DNA of 64,000 bases, taken from contig NZ_JABCRE010000002.1 in the NCBI RefSeq assembly GCF_012972675.1, positions 423,001-487,000 of the forward strand, given 5' to 3'. The position numbers and the translations under genes were made by a program. Source of the DNA: Pontixanthobacter rizhaonensis. Its GTDB lineage: Bacteria > Pseudomonadota > Alphaproteobacteria > Sphingomonadales > Sphingomonadaceae. Shown piece by piece: positions 27,834-37,255 of this stretch (position 1 is its first letter; each line of letters begins with the position of its first letter). The notes below the pieces were generated by a model. It did no database searches and was not told the DNA's origin. It saw only the letters and a program-made list of their open reading frames with translations.

Positions 27834-29168
27834 TCACGGCGCGCTGTTGGGGCCGCGCAACTCGTCGCGCTTTTTGTCCCACCATTCCATACGTTCGCGC
27901 ACTTTGCGTTCAAAGCCGCGTTCTACCGGTTCATAATAGGTCTGCGGCTCCATGCCTTCCGGCCAGTAATTATCGCCTGAAAAACCATCTTCCAGATTGT
28001 GATCATACGCATAATCTTTGCCATAGCCGATATCCTTCATCAGCTTGGTTGGCGCGTTGAGGATGTTCTGCGGCGGGGACAGGCTGCCGGTTTCTTTCGC
28101 GTTTTTGAAAGAGGCTTTCTGCGCCACATAGGCGGCGTTCGATTTTGGCGCGGTGGCAAGATACAGGCACGCTTGAACAATCGCCACTTCGCCTTCCGGG
28201 CTGCCCAGAAATTCATAGGCTTGTTTGGCGGCAAGACATTGGGTGAGGGCCTGCGGATCAGCAAGGCCGATATCTTCGCTGGCGAACCGAACCAAGCGGC
28301 GCAGCACATAGAGTGGCTCCTCACCCGCTGTCAGCATTCTGGCCATATAATAGAGCGCGGCTTGCGGGTCTGATCCGCGCAGGCTTTTATGGAGCGCGCT
28401 GATGAGATTGTAGTGCCCGTCACGATCCTTGTCATACACTGCGACGCGGCGCTGCAAGAATGTGCCCAGTGCAGCAGGATCAAGCGGCGCCTCTATCTTG
28501 GCGGCGTAAAGCGTTTCGGCTTGGTTGAGCAGAAACCGCCCGTCACCATCAGCAGATGCGATCAGTGCATCACGGGCATCGGCGGTTAGCGGCAACGGGC
28601 CTTCCAATGCTTCTGCGCGGTCCAGCAATGTGCCCAATGCGTCATGGTCCAACCGTTGCAGAATCAAGACCTGCGCGCGGCTCAGCAGAGCAGCGTTGAG
28701 GGCGAAGCTGGGGTTTTCAGTGGTCGCGCCGACCAGCGTCACTGTGCCGCGTTCCACAAAGGGCAGGAAACCATCCTGCTGCGCGCGATTGAAGCGGTGG
28801 ATCTCGTCCACAAACAGCAAAGTACGTTGCCCCGCCGCTGCGGCCTTGTCAGCCAATGCGAAGGCTTTCTTCAGGTCAGCTACGCCGGAAAAAACCGCAC
28901 TGATTGCCTCAAACCGCATACCGACTGCATCGGCCAGCAGGCGCGCGGTGGTGGTTTTGCCGGTTCCGGGCGGCCCCCACAAAATCATAGAGGATAAGCG
29001 GCCCGCTGCGACCATCCGGCCAATCGCGCCCTCCGGCCCCGTAAGGTGCTGCTGCCCGATAACTTCGGATAGCATTTGTGGGCGCAACCTGTCTGCGAGC
29101 GGCGCATCTTCGCGTACCGTGTGAGGCGTATTATGCTGGGAAGGATCGTCACCAAACAAATCTGTCAT
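27834..29168 (-). CDS. rarA: Replication-associated recombination protein A (MgsA/WRNIP1 family)
   Basis: RarA is a AAA+ ATPase acting at stalled forks. The 444 residues show Walker A GPPGTGKTT (65-73), Walker B FVDEIHRFN, the sensor GATTENPSF and the C-terminal tetramerisation domain ending in MEWWDKKRDELRG. The start MTDLFGDD at 29168 aligns with alphaproteobacterial homologues; an upstream in-frame ATG adds 36 basic residues. The RNase H-like gene follows after 7 bases. Confidence 0.95.
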   Translation of the reverse strand: MTDLFGDDPSQHNTPHTVREDAPLADRLRPQMLSEVIGQQHLTGPEGAIGRMVAAGRLSSMILWGPPGTGKTTTARLLADAVGMRFEAISAVFSGVADLKKAFALADKAAAAGQRTLLFVDEIHRFNRAQQDGFLPFVERGTVTLVGATTENPSFALNAALLSRAQVLILQRLDHDALGTLLDRAEALEGPLPLTADARDALIASADGDGRFLLNQAETLYAAKIEAPLDPAALGTFLQRRVAVYDKDRDGHYNLISALHKSLRGSDPQAALYYMARMLTAGEEPLYVLRRLVRFASEDIGLADPQALTQCLAAKQAYEFLGSPEGEVAIVQACLYLATAPKSNAAYVAQKASFKNAKETGSLSPPQNILNAPTKLMKDIGYGKDYAYDHNLEDGFSGDNYWPEGMEPQTYYEPVERGFERKVRERMEWWDKKRDELRGPNSAP

Positions 29169-29296
29169 GATGGTGCGATAGGGCAGGGCGGTTGGCATTG
29201 CAGCCAAAAAACGCGGGCTAGCCCTTGCACGGCCCTGATACCGCCCCCGCACGGACCTGACTTGCATTTGGCGCACCCCACCTATTTATGGTAGCC

Positions 29297-29321
29297 CCCC
29301 TCCATTATAACGATGGAGGGG
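29297..29321 (+). promoter_or_regulatory. Hairpin enclosing the ribosome-binding site of the next gene
   Basis: CCCCTCCAT (29297-29305) pairs perfectly with ATGGAGGGG (29313-29321) around the loop TATAACG. The right arm contains GGAGGGG, the ribosome-binding site for the ATG at 29328, so the folded form would hide it. Confidence 0.6.
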
Positions 29322-29327
29322 AACATC

Positions 29328-29750
29328 ATGACGGATCACGTCAAAACACCGTGGCATCTTTGGGCCGTTGGTATCATCACATTGCTGTGGAACGGCATCG
29401 GTATTTTCAGCTATCTGATGACCCGGCTGGGCAAGCTTGAATCGCTGGGCATGACCGCCGAGGATATTGCCTTTTTTGAAAGTTTTCCGGCATGGGCCAA
29501 TGCTCTTTGGGCAATGGGTGTATGGGGCGCATTTGCGGGGTCGATATTGCTGCTTTTACGCTCCCGCTGGGCGGTTACCTCCCTTGTGATTGCCGTGATC
29601 GGCTTGTTGGGTACGACTTACTTTCAGCGCATGATGATCGAAATTCCGGAAAAGCATGACAGCATCCCATTGTCGGTCATGATCTGGGTCATCACAGTGT
29701 TTATGCTGTGGTATGCAAGCCGGATGAAACGCGAAGGCGTTTTGCGGTAA
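29328..29750 (+). CDS. Small four-helix integral membrane protein, unknown function
   Basis: The 140 residues contain four hydrophobic segments at about 10-32, 55-76, 80-100 and 115-130, with short loops and a basic C-terminus (RMKREGVLR), suggesting a cytoplasmic C-terminal end. No conserved family motif is recognised. ATG 29328 uses GGAGGGG and is better spaced than the ATG at 29313, which lies inside the hairpin. It is convergent with the glycosyltransferase gene. Confidence 0.75.
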   Translation: MTDHVKTPWHLWAVGIITLLWNGIGIFSYLMTRLGKLESLGMTAEDIAFFESFPAWANALWAMGVWGAFAGSILLLLRSRWAVTSLVIAVIGLLGTTYFQRMMIEIPEKHDSIPLSVMIWVITVFMLWYASRMKREGVLR

Positions 29751-29763
29751 TCAGCGTTTCGGC

Positions 29764-29796
29764 CGCTATTTTTTGGGCGCTATTTTTTGGCGCTAT
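29764..29796. repeat. 13-14-bp tandem repeat at the glycosyltransferase stop codon
   Basis: CGCTATTTTTTGG occurs at 29764-29776 and 29778-29790, followed by a partial third copy CGCTAT. The second copy holds the stop codon of the minus-strand glycosyltransferase gene. Confidence 0.8.
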
Positions 29797-30922
29797 CAAT
29801 CAGGCGTAGATAGGTGTCAGCCACCGCCTGATTGATGGCGTCCCAGCTATATTCCAAGCTGCGCTTTTCGCCTGCTGCCCCGTGGGCATGGCGCACGGCA
29901 TCATCGGTTAGATAGGGGCTGATGGCGTCGGCCAGCTTCATCGCGGAGCCGGGCGGGACCAAATGGCCGGACACGCCGTCCTGAACCAGGCTTTGACTGC
30001 CGGTGGCTGCAGAGGCGACCACAGGCAGGCCAGATGCCATCGCTTCCAACGTGACATTGCCGAATGTCTCGGTGACCGAAGGGTTGAAGAATACATCACC
30101 GCTGGCAAGCGCGCGGCCCAGATCAGCACCCATCTGGAAGCCGACAAAAATGCCGCCGGGCAGGTGCTGTTCAAACCAATTACGGGCCGGGCCGTCCCCG
30201 ATAACCAGAACCTTATGTTTCAATTGCCGCTTGCGCAGTTCGATGATTGTCTCGGCAAATATGTCGAGACCTTTTTCCATCACCAACCGGCCCAAGAATA
30301 CGATTGCTATATCATCATCTTCGATGCCGAGCGACCGGCGCCACTCAAGATCGCGCCGTTCTGACGCAAATATCGTCCGGTCTACGCCGCGTGACCAGAT
30401 TGAAACATCATCATTCATGTTCTGCTCTCGCAGAACTTCGACCATGCTTTCTGATGGCGTTACCAGCGCGTCGCAGCGCCTATACAGCCCGCGAATCCAG
30501 CTTTCCAAAATGGGTTCAAGAAAGCCCATTTTGTAATATCGGGGATAGGTTTCAAACCGTGTGTGAACGGAAGCCAGAACCGGAATATTTTTGCTGCGGG
30601 CCCATTTTACCGCCGCACGTGCGCTAAAATCCGGTGATGAGATATGAAGCAGATTCGGAGCGAACGCTTCCAAATCCGCTTTGACTTGCGCAGAAATTCC
30701 CGTGGGAATGTGATATTCCGACCGGCCGGGAATCGCGAATGATGGCAGGCTGACCAGATCGCCTTGCGGTTCAAAAGCTGGCGTGTCGATGGTCGGTGAA
30801 TACACTCTCACCTGCGCGCCCATGCGCAGCATATATTCAACCAGCCGGTTCAGCGCTTTGTTCGCGCCGTCCAGCGTCATGTTGTAATTGCCGCTAAATA
30901 GGGCGATCCGAAGGTCAGACAT
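29780..30922 (-). CDS. Glycosyltransferase family 4 protein
   Basis: A GT-B-fold retaining glycosyltransferase of 380 residues, probably cytoplasmic or membrane-associated. The N-terminal domain has IALFSGNYNMTLDGANKAL, the linker VHTRFETYPRYY, and the C-terminal domain has IVFLGRLVMEKGLDIF, VIGDGPARNWFE and the nucleotide-sugar motif PSVTETFGNVTLEAMASG. The pattern resembles alpha-mannosyl- or sulfoquinovosyl/diacylglycerol-type transferases, but the substrate is not determined. The start could also be the ATG two codons earlier at 30928; neither has a strong ribosome-binding site. Confidence 0.85.
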   Translation of the reverse strand: MSDLRIALFSGNYNMTLDGANKALNRLVEYMLRMGAQVRVYSPTIDTPAFEPQGDLVSLPSFAIPGRSEYHIPTGISAQVKADLEAFAPNLLHISSPDFSARAAVKWARSKNIPVLASVHTRFETYPRYYKMGFLEPILESWIRGLYRRCDALVTPSESMVEVLREQNMNDDVSIWSRGVDRTIFASERRDLEWRRSLGIEDDDIAIVFLGRLVMEKGLDIFAETIIELRKRQLKHKVLVIGDGPARNWFEQHLPGGIFVGFQMGADLGRALASGDVFFNPSVTETFGNVTLEAMASGLPVVASAATGSQSLVQDGVSGHLVPPGSAMKLADAISPYLTDDAVRHAHGAAGEKRSLEYSWDAINQAVADTYLRLIDSAKK

Positions 30923-31006
30923 CTGCATTACTTTCGCGCTGTACGCATCAATTGTTACTTTGGCGAGAGGGGAGTTAACCGCAGATTACGTGCCATCCAC
31001 CGTGAT

Positions 31007-31099
31007 AAGCGTAAGAACGCTTGACTTGCTGCGGCGCAGCATTAGTGACGCCGACGGGCCACGCGGTCCCAACGCCGCGCGAGCTCTCTGTAAGGAGAG
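31007..31099 (+). ncRNA. Structured 5' leader of serC (candidate serC RNA motif)
   Basis: Four successive hairpins fill the leader: AAGCGT/ACGCTT (31007-31022), TGCTGC/GCAGCA (31027-31041), GGGCC/GGTCC (31056-31069) and CTCTC/GAGAG (31084-31099). The last encloses the ribosome-binding site AAGGAG. A conserved serC leader motif is known in alphaproteobacteria; the match is by position and shape only. Confidence 0.45.
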
Positions 31100-31104
31100 A
31101 ATAC

Positions 31105-32256
31105 ATGACAAATACACCTGCGCTCAAACCTGAGCGTCCATTTTTTTCGTCCGGTCCCACTGCCAAAATTCCTGGCTGGTCGGCACAATCCCTTGAAACA
31201 AAAGCATTAGGCCGTTCGCACCGCTCTGCCGTTGGTAAGGCGCGGCTGAAATATGCCATCGATTTGACTCGCGAATTGCTGGGCGTTCCCGACGATTATC
31301 TCGTCGGTATTATGCCGGGTTCCGACACCGGTGCGCTTGAAGCCGCGATGTGGACTATGCTCGGCGCACGCCCGGCGACTGTCGCTGCGTGGGAAAGCTT
31401 CGGCAATGTCTGGATCCAGGATGCGGTCAAACAGCTCAAGCTGAAAGACCTGACCGTTCTCGACGCCGATTATGGCGAAATTCCTGATCTGGCGAGCATT
31501 CCGCAAGACAATGATGTTGTCTTCACATGGAATGGTACGACTTCGGGCGCCAAGATTAAGAACACTGACTGGCTTGCTGAAGGCCGCGAAGGCATCACCA
31601 TCAACGATGCCACCAGCGCGGTATTTGCGCAGGAAATGGATTGGGCGAAGCTCGATGCCACGACCTTTAGCTGGCAAAAAGTGATGGGCAGCGAAGCGCA
31701 GCACGGAATGCTGATCCTCAGCCCCAAAGCGGTTGCACGGATCGAAAGCTACGATCCGGAATGGCCGCTGCCGAAATTGTTCCGCATGAAGAAGGGCGAT
31801 AAAATCAATCGCGCTATCTTTGAAGGCGCGACGATTAACACGCCAAGCCTGCTTGCAACCGAAGATTACATTATGGCTCTGGAGTGGGCGAAATCCCTCG
31901 GCGGACGTCAGGCCATGTTTGACCGGGCTGATGCCAATGCCAAGATCGTAACCGACTGGATCGAAGCGACACCGTGGCTACGCAATATGGTTTACGATCC
32001 GGAACAACGCACCAACACTGGTGTCTGTTTCGTATTCCAGGGTGACTATTACGATAGCCTCTCGCCAGAAGAACAAGCGGCAGTACCAAAGACCATCGCG
32101 TCAAAGCTTGACGAGCTTGATGTCGGCTATGACTTCAATGGCTACCGCGATGCGCCGCCAAGTCTGCGGATCTGGTGCGGCGGTACGGTTGAGCAAGAAG
32201 ATTTGCGCCGTCTGCTGCCATGGATTGAATGGGCTTACGCAGAGCTGCAAGCCTAA
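31105..32256 (+). CDS. serC: Phosphoserine aminotransferase
   Basis: SerC converts 3-phosphohydroxypyruvate and glutamate to phosphoserine. The 383-residue PLP enzyme belongs to the long alphaproteobacterial form. Seen are FFSSGPTAKIPGWS at the N-terminus, the ATNDATSAVF-like INDATSAVFAQEMDW before the PLP lysine in SWQKVMGSE (K192), and a C-terminal RIWCGGTVEQEDL. Start 31105 has TAAGGAGA and aligns with the family; an earlier in-frame ATG is in the leader. It precedes serA, the enzyme making its substrate. Confidence 0.95.
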   Translation: MTNTPALKPERPFFSSGPTAKIPGWSAQSLETKALGRSHRSAVGKARLKYAIDLTRELLGVPDDYLVGIMPGSDTGALEAAMWTMLGARPATVAAWESFGNVWIQDAVKQLKLKDLTVLDADYGEIPDLASIPQDNDVVFTWNGTTSGAKIKNTDWLAEGREGITINDATSAVFAQEMDWAKLDATTFSWQKVMGSEAQHGMLILSPKAVARIESYDPEWPLPKLFRMKKGDKINRAIFEGATINTPSLLATEDYIMALEWAKSLGGRQAMFDRADANAKIVTDWIEATPWLRNMVYDPEQRTNTGVCFVFQGDYYDSLSPEEQAAVPKTIASKLDELDVGYDFNGYRDAPPSLRIWCGGTVEQEDLRRLLPWIEWAYAELQA

Positions 32257-32276
32257 CTCCACCCCGAACAGTTTTC

Positions 32277-32360
32277 TCGTCATTCCCGCGAAAGCGGGAA
32301 TCCAGAAATACTCAGCGCATAGCTTACCGCTCTGGATTCCCGCTTTTGCGGGAATGACGA
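32277..32360. repeat. Long imperfect inverted repeat between serC and serA (dispersed palindromic repeat family)
   Basis: Two 30-base arms (32277-32306 and 32331-32360) are complementary at 29 of 30 positions with a 24-base loop. Each arm also contains the internal palindrome CCCGCxxxxGCGGG. Single related units occur at 34004-34035 and 50111-50145. Such units are dispersed in many proteobacterial genomes. Confidence 0.9.
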
Positions 32361-32378
32361 AGTCAAAGGTATTCCGAT

Positions 32379-33974
32379 ATGACTAACGTAACGACCAAAC
32401 CACGCGTTCTTATTTCCGATAAGATGGATCCTAACGCAGCCCGCATTTTTGAAGAGCGCGGCTGCGACGTAGACGTTATTACAGGTGAGACACCTGAAGA
32501 ATTGATCGCTCGCATTGGTGAGTATGACGGCCTTGCCATCCGGTCCTCGACCACGGTCACACCGGCGGTGCTTGATGCTGCGACTAATCTGAAAGTCATT
32601 GGCCGCGCCGGTATTGGTGTGGATAATGTCGACATTCCTTATGCCAGCGGCAAGGGCGTTGTTGTGATGAACACGCCATTTGGCAATTCCATCACTACGG
32701 CTGAACACGCCATTGCGATGGTGATGGCGCTTGCCCGTCAAATCCCGATGGCGGATGTCCGCACGCAGGCTGGCGAATGGCCCAAGAAAGACTTCATGGG
32801 TGTGGAGATTACCGGCAAAACCCTTGGCCTGATTGGCGCGGGTAATATCGGTTCCATCGTCGCCAGCCGCGCGCTTGGTTTGAAGATGAAAGTGATTGCC
32901 TTCGATCCTTTCCTGACCGAAGATCGCGCGGTGGAAATGGGTGTAGAGAAGGTTGATCTGGACGGTTTGCTGGAACGGGCCGACTTTATCACTTTGCACA
33001 CCCCGCTAACCGATCAGACACGCAACATCCTGAGCCGCGAAAACCTTGAGAAAACCAAGCCTGGTGTCCGCATTGTCAACTGCGCACGCGGCGGTTTGAT
33101 TGACGAGGCAGCTTTGAAAGATCTGCTGGAAAGCGACCATATTGCTGGCGCGGCGCTTGATGTGTTTGCGCAAGAACCCGCCAAAGAAAACCCGCTGTTC
33201 GGTACCAAAAACTTCATTTGCACCCCGCATCTTGGCGCATCCACAACAGAAGCGCAGGTGAATGTGGCCCTGCAAGTGGCGGAGCAATTGGCTGACTATC
33301 TGGTCAATGGCGGCGTGACCAACGCCCTCAATATGCCGAGCCTGAGCGCTGAAGAAGCGCCGAAACTGAAGCCCTATATGGCGCTGGCCGAAAACCTTGG
33401 TTCGCTGGTTGGGCAGCTGGCCCACGGCAATCTGACCAAAATCAGCATTGAGCGTGAAGGCGCCGCTGCCGATTTGAATGGAAAGCCGATCACTGGCGCC
33501 GTTCTGGCTGGTTTCATGCGCCAATATTCCGACACTGTGAACATGGTCAATGCGCCGTATCTCGCCAAAGAGCGCGGTATGGAAGTGCGTGAAATCCGCA
33601 ATGAGAAAGAAGGGTATTACAACACCCTGCTGCGCGTTACGGTTGAAACTGAACAGGGCAATCGCTCTGTCGCGGGGACATTGTTTGGCAGCGAAGCGCC
33701 GCGTTTGGTGAACATCTTTGGGATTGGTATCGAAGCCGACCTTACGGGGCACATGCTGTATATCGTCAATGAAGATGCGCCGGGCTTTATCGGCCGGATC
33801 GGGTCGTTGCTGGGCGCGAATGGCATCAATATCGGCAACTTCAATTTGGGTCGCCGTGAAGGGGGCGGGGAAGCTGTCCTGCTATTGTCGGTAGACCAGG
33901 CTATTCCTGAAGATCTTGTGCAGGAAGCGTCCGCATTGGAAGGCGTCAAAATGGTAAAGGCGCTGACTTTCTAA
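32379..33974 (+). CDS. serA: D-3-phosphoglycerate dehydrogenase
   Basis: SerA oxidises 3-phosphoglycerate with NAD in the first step of serine synthesis. The 531 residues comprise the split substrate-binding domain, the NAD domain (TLGLIGAGNIGSIVASRAL), catalytic-region motifs NCARGGLIDEAAL and CTPHLGASTTEAQVN, an intervening domain (about 320-450) and a C-terminal ACT domain starting near HMLYIVNEDAPGFIGRIG. This is the long form in which ACT can bind serine for feedback control. The start lies 19 bases after the inverted repeat following serC. Confidence 0.96.
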   Translation: MTNVTTKPRVLISDKMDPNAARIFEERGCDVDVITGETPEELIARIGEYDGLAIRSSTTVTPAVLDAATNLKVIGRAGIGVDNVDIPYASGKGVVVMNTPFGNSITTAEHAIAMVMALARQIPMADVRTQAGEWPKKDFMGVEITGKTLGLIGAGNIGSIVASRALGLKMKVIAFDPFLTEDRAVEMGVEKVDLDGLLERADFITLHTPLTDQTRNILSRENLEKTKPGVRIVNCARGGLIDEAALKDLLESDHIAGAALDVFAQEPAKENPLFGTKNFICTPHLGASTTEAQVNVALQVAEQLADYLVNGGVTNALNMPSLSAEEAPKLKPYMALAENLGSLVGQLAHGNLTKISIEREGAAADLNGKPITGAVLAGFMRQYSDTVNMVNAPYLAKERGMEVREIRNEKEGYYNTLLRVTVETEQGNRSVAGTLFGSEAPRLVNIFGIGIEADLTGHMLYIVNEDAPGFIGRIGSLLGANGINIGNFNLGRREGGGEAVLLLSVDQAIPEDLVQEASALEGVKMVKALTF

Positions 33975-34003
33975 CGGCACGTGCCGCAATAGACTTCAAA
34001 CCA

Positions 34004-34035
34004 TCCGTCATTCCTGCTTTCGCAGGCGTGACGGA
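34004..34035. repeat. Single palindromic repeat unit between serA and hisZ
   Basis: TCCGTCATTCCTGC and GCAGGCGTGACGGA form a hairpin with two mismatches and a TTTC loop. It is a diverged relative of the arms at 32277-32360 and could also end the serA transcript, though no T run follows. Confidence 0.7.
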
Positions 34036-34053
34036 TTGGTTAGAGGCCCCATT

Positions 34054-35175
34054 ATGACCAACCGATCCGACGATTTGCTGCCCATCGGGCTATCCGACCG
34101 CTTGCCTGCCGAGGCTGCCATTGCGACTGACGCAATGCGCAAAGTGCTCGATACGATGGATGCGCATGGCTATGATCGCGTTCGGCCGCCACTGGTGGAA
34201 TTTGAGCGGTCCATGGCGGAACGTATGGCCAGCAATGGCGATAGCGTTTCTGCCCGGCGAATGTTTCGTTTTGTCGATCCGGCCAGTTTGCGCACGCTCG
34301 CGCTGCGTAGTGATATGACAGTTCAGGTTGGCCGGATCGCGGCAACATCGCTTGCTGCAAGCCAGCGCCCGCTTCGCCTGTGTTATGCCGGTGAAGTCGC
34401 GGCCATCACTGCGGATCAGCTCGATCCGGCACGCCAGCGTTTGCAACTGGGCGCAGAGATTATCGGCACCGATACGGTTGCTGCGGCGGCCGAAGTGGTT
34501 GAGCTCGCGATTGAAGCCTTGAAGGGCGCAGGCGCGACCGGTGTTTCAGTGGATTTCACTCTGCCGGATTTGGTCGATACTCTGGCCCAAAGCGCAATGC
34601 CTTTGTCAGACGATCAAAAGTCTGCTGTGCGCCGCGAATTGGATACCAAGGATGCTGGCGGCCTGAAGCAAGCTGGCGGCGAAGCTTACCTCCCTCTGCT
34701 TTATGCTACCGGTGATTTTGCTGATGCTATTGAAAGGTTGCGCAATATTGATGCGGGCGGGGCATTAGCCAGTCGGATCGAGGGGCTGGAAGCGATTGCA
34801 GCGCGTGTTTCCACGCAAGCCCGCGTGACGCTGGACCCGACAGAACGCCACGGGTTTGAATATCAAAGCTGGTTCGGCTTTACGATTTACGCGGAAGGCG
34901 TGCGCGGCGCATTGGGGCGTGGCGGAACCTACTCCATCCGCGGAACGGACGAGGCTGCTACTGGTTTCTCCCTCTATCTCGACCGGTTGATTGATGCATT
35001 GGATGAGACCCCAAAGCGTGACACCGTGTTCCTGCCGTTGGGCTATGATGTCGCTGCAGCGAATCGGTTGCGGGCGATTGGGTGGCGCACAGTGGCGGCC
35101 TTGTCAGAGGATGACCGCGCTGCTGCGCTCGGCTGTACCCACCGTCTGGAGGGCGGCGAGGCAGTAGCCCTTTAA
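34054..35175 (+). CDS. hisZ: ATP phosphoribosyltransferase regulatory subunit HisZ
   Basis: HisZ is a catalytically inactive HisRS paralogue that activates the short HisG. The 373 residues have class II synthetase-like motif 2 and 3 remnants: PPLVEFERSMAERM, ALRSDMTVQVGRIAA, PLRLCYAGEVA and a final GRGGTYSIRG. Presence of HisZ implies a short-form HisG elsewhere. ATG 34054 has GAGG 7 bases before; an in-frame ATG at 34036 lacks support. It precedes purA, a frequent alphaproteobacterial pairing. Confidence 0.9.
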   Translation: MTNRSDDLLPIGLSDRLPAEAAIATDAMRKVLDTMDAHGYDRVRPPLVEFERSMAERMASNGDSVSARRMFRFVDPASLRTLALRSDMTVQVGRIAATSLAASQRPLRLCYAGEVAAITADQLDPARQRLQLGAEIIGTDTVAAAAEVVELAIEALKGAGATGVSVDFTLPDLVDTLAQSAMPLSDDQKSAVRRELDTKDAGGLKQAGGEAYLPLLYATGDFADAIERLRNIDAGGALASRIEGLEAIAARVSTQARVTLDPTERHGFEYQSWFGFTIYAEGVRGALGRGGTYSIRGTDEAATGFSLYLDRLIDALDETPKRDTVFLPLGYDVAAANRLRAIGWRTVAALSEDDRAAALGCTHRLEGGEAVAL

Positions 35176-35310
35176 TCTGTATATTATCGCGGAATGTCGC
35201 GTAGTAGTGCTTGACCCTGTTTACTCAGCGCGAGTAAGCTTTTGGGACATCGCGGCCTTTGGTCCGCTGCAATCCATCCCTTACGTCGAGTCCTGTCGAA
35301 GGACGTCTGA

Positions 35311-36630
<1,320 letters not shown>

Positions 36631-36658
36631 TAGAACGGGCTGGGCTGCGTAGCGTACA

Positions 36659-37189
36659 ATGATGCGCTATGCAGTTCTCCTAATCGCAATGCTGCTGGCT
36701 GCGTGTCAGCCGACATCCGGCCCAGCTCCGGAACCTGCACCGGCCAATATCGTCCCCGCCGCCGCTGATTTCGTGTTGGTCGATAAATCCGACCGGACGC
36801 TTGCGGTGTATTATGAAGGCAAATTGATCAAAACCTACCAAGGCATTGGTTTCGGCGATGCGCCAAGCGGGCATAAGCAGTTTGAAGGTGACGAGCGCAC
36901 GCCAGAAGGGCTGTACACTATCGATACGCGCAACCCCAACAGCGCCTATCACCTGAGCTTGCGAATATCCTACCCCAACACAGCAGATCGTGCCCGTGCA
37001 GAATCTATCGGCCGCGATCCCGGCGGGGATATTTTTATTCACGGACAGCCCAATGCAATGAGCGGTCTTGGCCCCGACGCGCGCATCCCTGGTGACTGGA
37101 CCGATGGCTGCATTGCCGTGTCCAATGCCGAGATAACCGAGCTATGGAATGCCATCCCTGATGGGACCCCGATCGAGATACGGCCTTGA
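36659..37189 (+). CDS. L,D-transpeptidase-family lipoprotein (YkuD domain)
   Basis: A 176-residue lipoprotein with LLAAC (Cys16), a short Pro-rich linker, and a YkuD-type domain from about residue 36 (DFVLVDKSDRTLAVYYEGK). The active site reads IHGQPN with His128 and TDGCIAVSN with Cys151, the family's catalytic pair. Such enzymes form 3-3 crosslinks or attach proteins to peptidoglycan; it most resembles short YafK-type members. It starts 28 bases after purA. Confidence 0.88.
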   Translation: MMRYAVLLIAMLLAACQPTSGPAPEPAPANIVPAAADFVLVDKSDRTLAVYYEGKLIKTYQGIGFGDAPSGHKQFEGDERTPEGLYTIDTRNPNSAYHLSLRISYPNTADRARAESIGRDPGGDIFIHGQPNAMSGLGPDARIPGDWTDGCIAVSNAEITELWNAIPDGTPIEIRP

Positions 37190-37255
37190 CCTGATCTCTA
37201 TTTGTTCTCATTATGTTTCTGTTAACTCTATGAGTCGGCGGGAACGGGTGAACTG

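Noticed and set aside
32021-32386. Open frame whose C-terminus reads VIPAKAGIQ and WIPAFAGMT across the inverted repeat
   Set aside because: This peptide is the typical translation of the dispersed palindromic repeat; the frame also runs inside serC, so it is not a gene.
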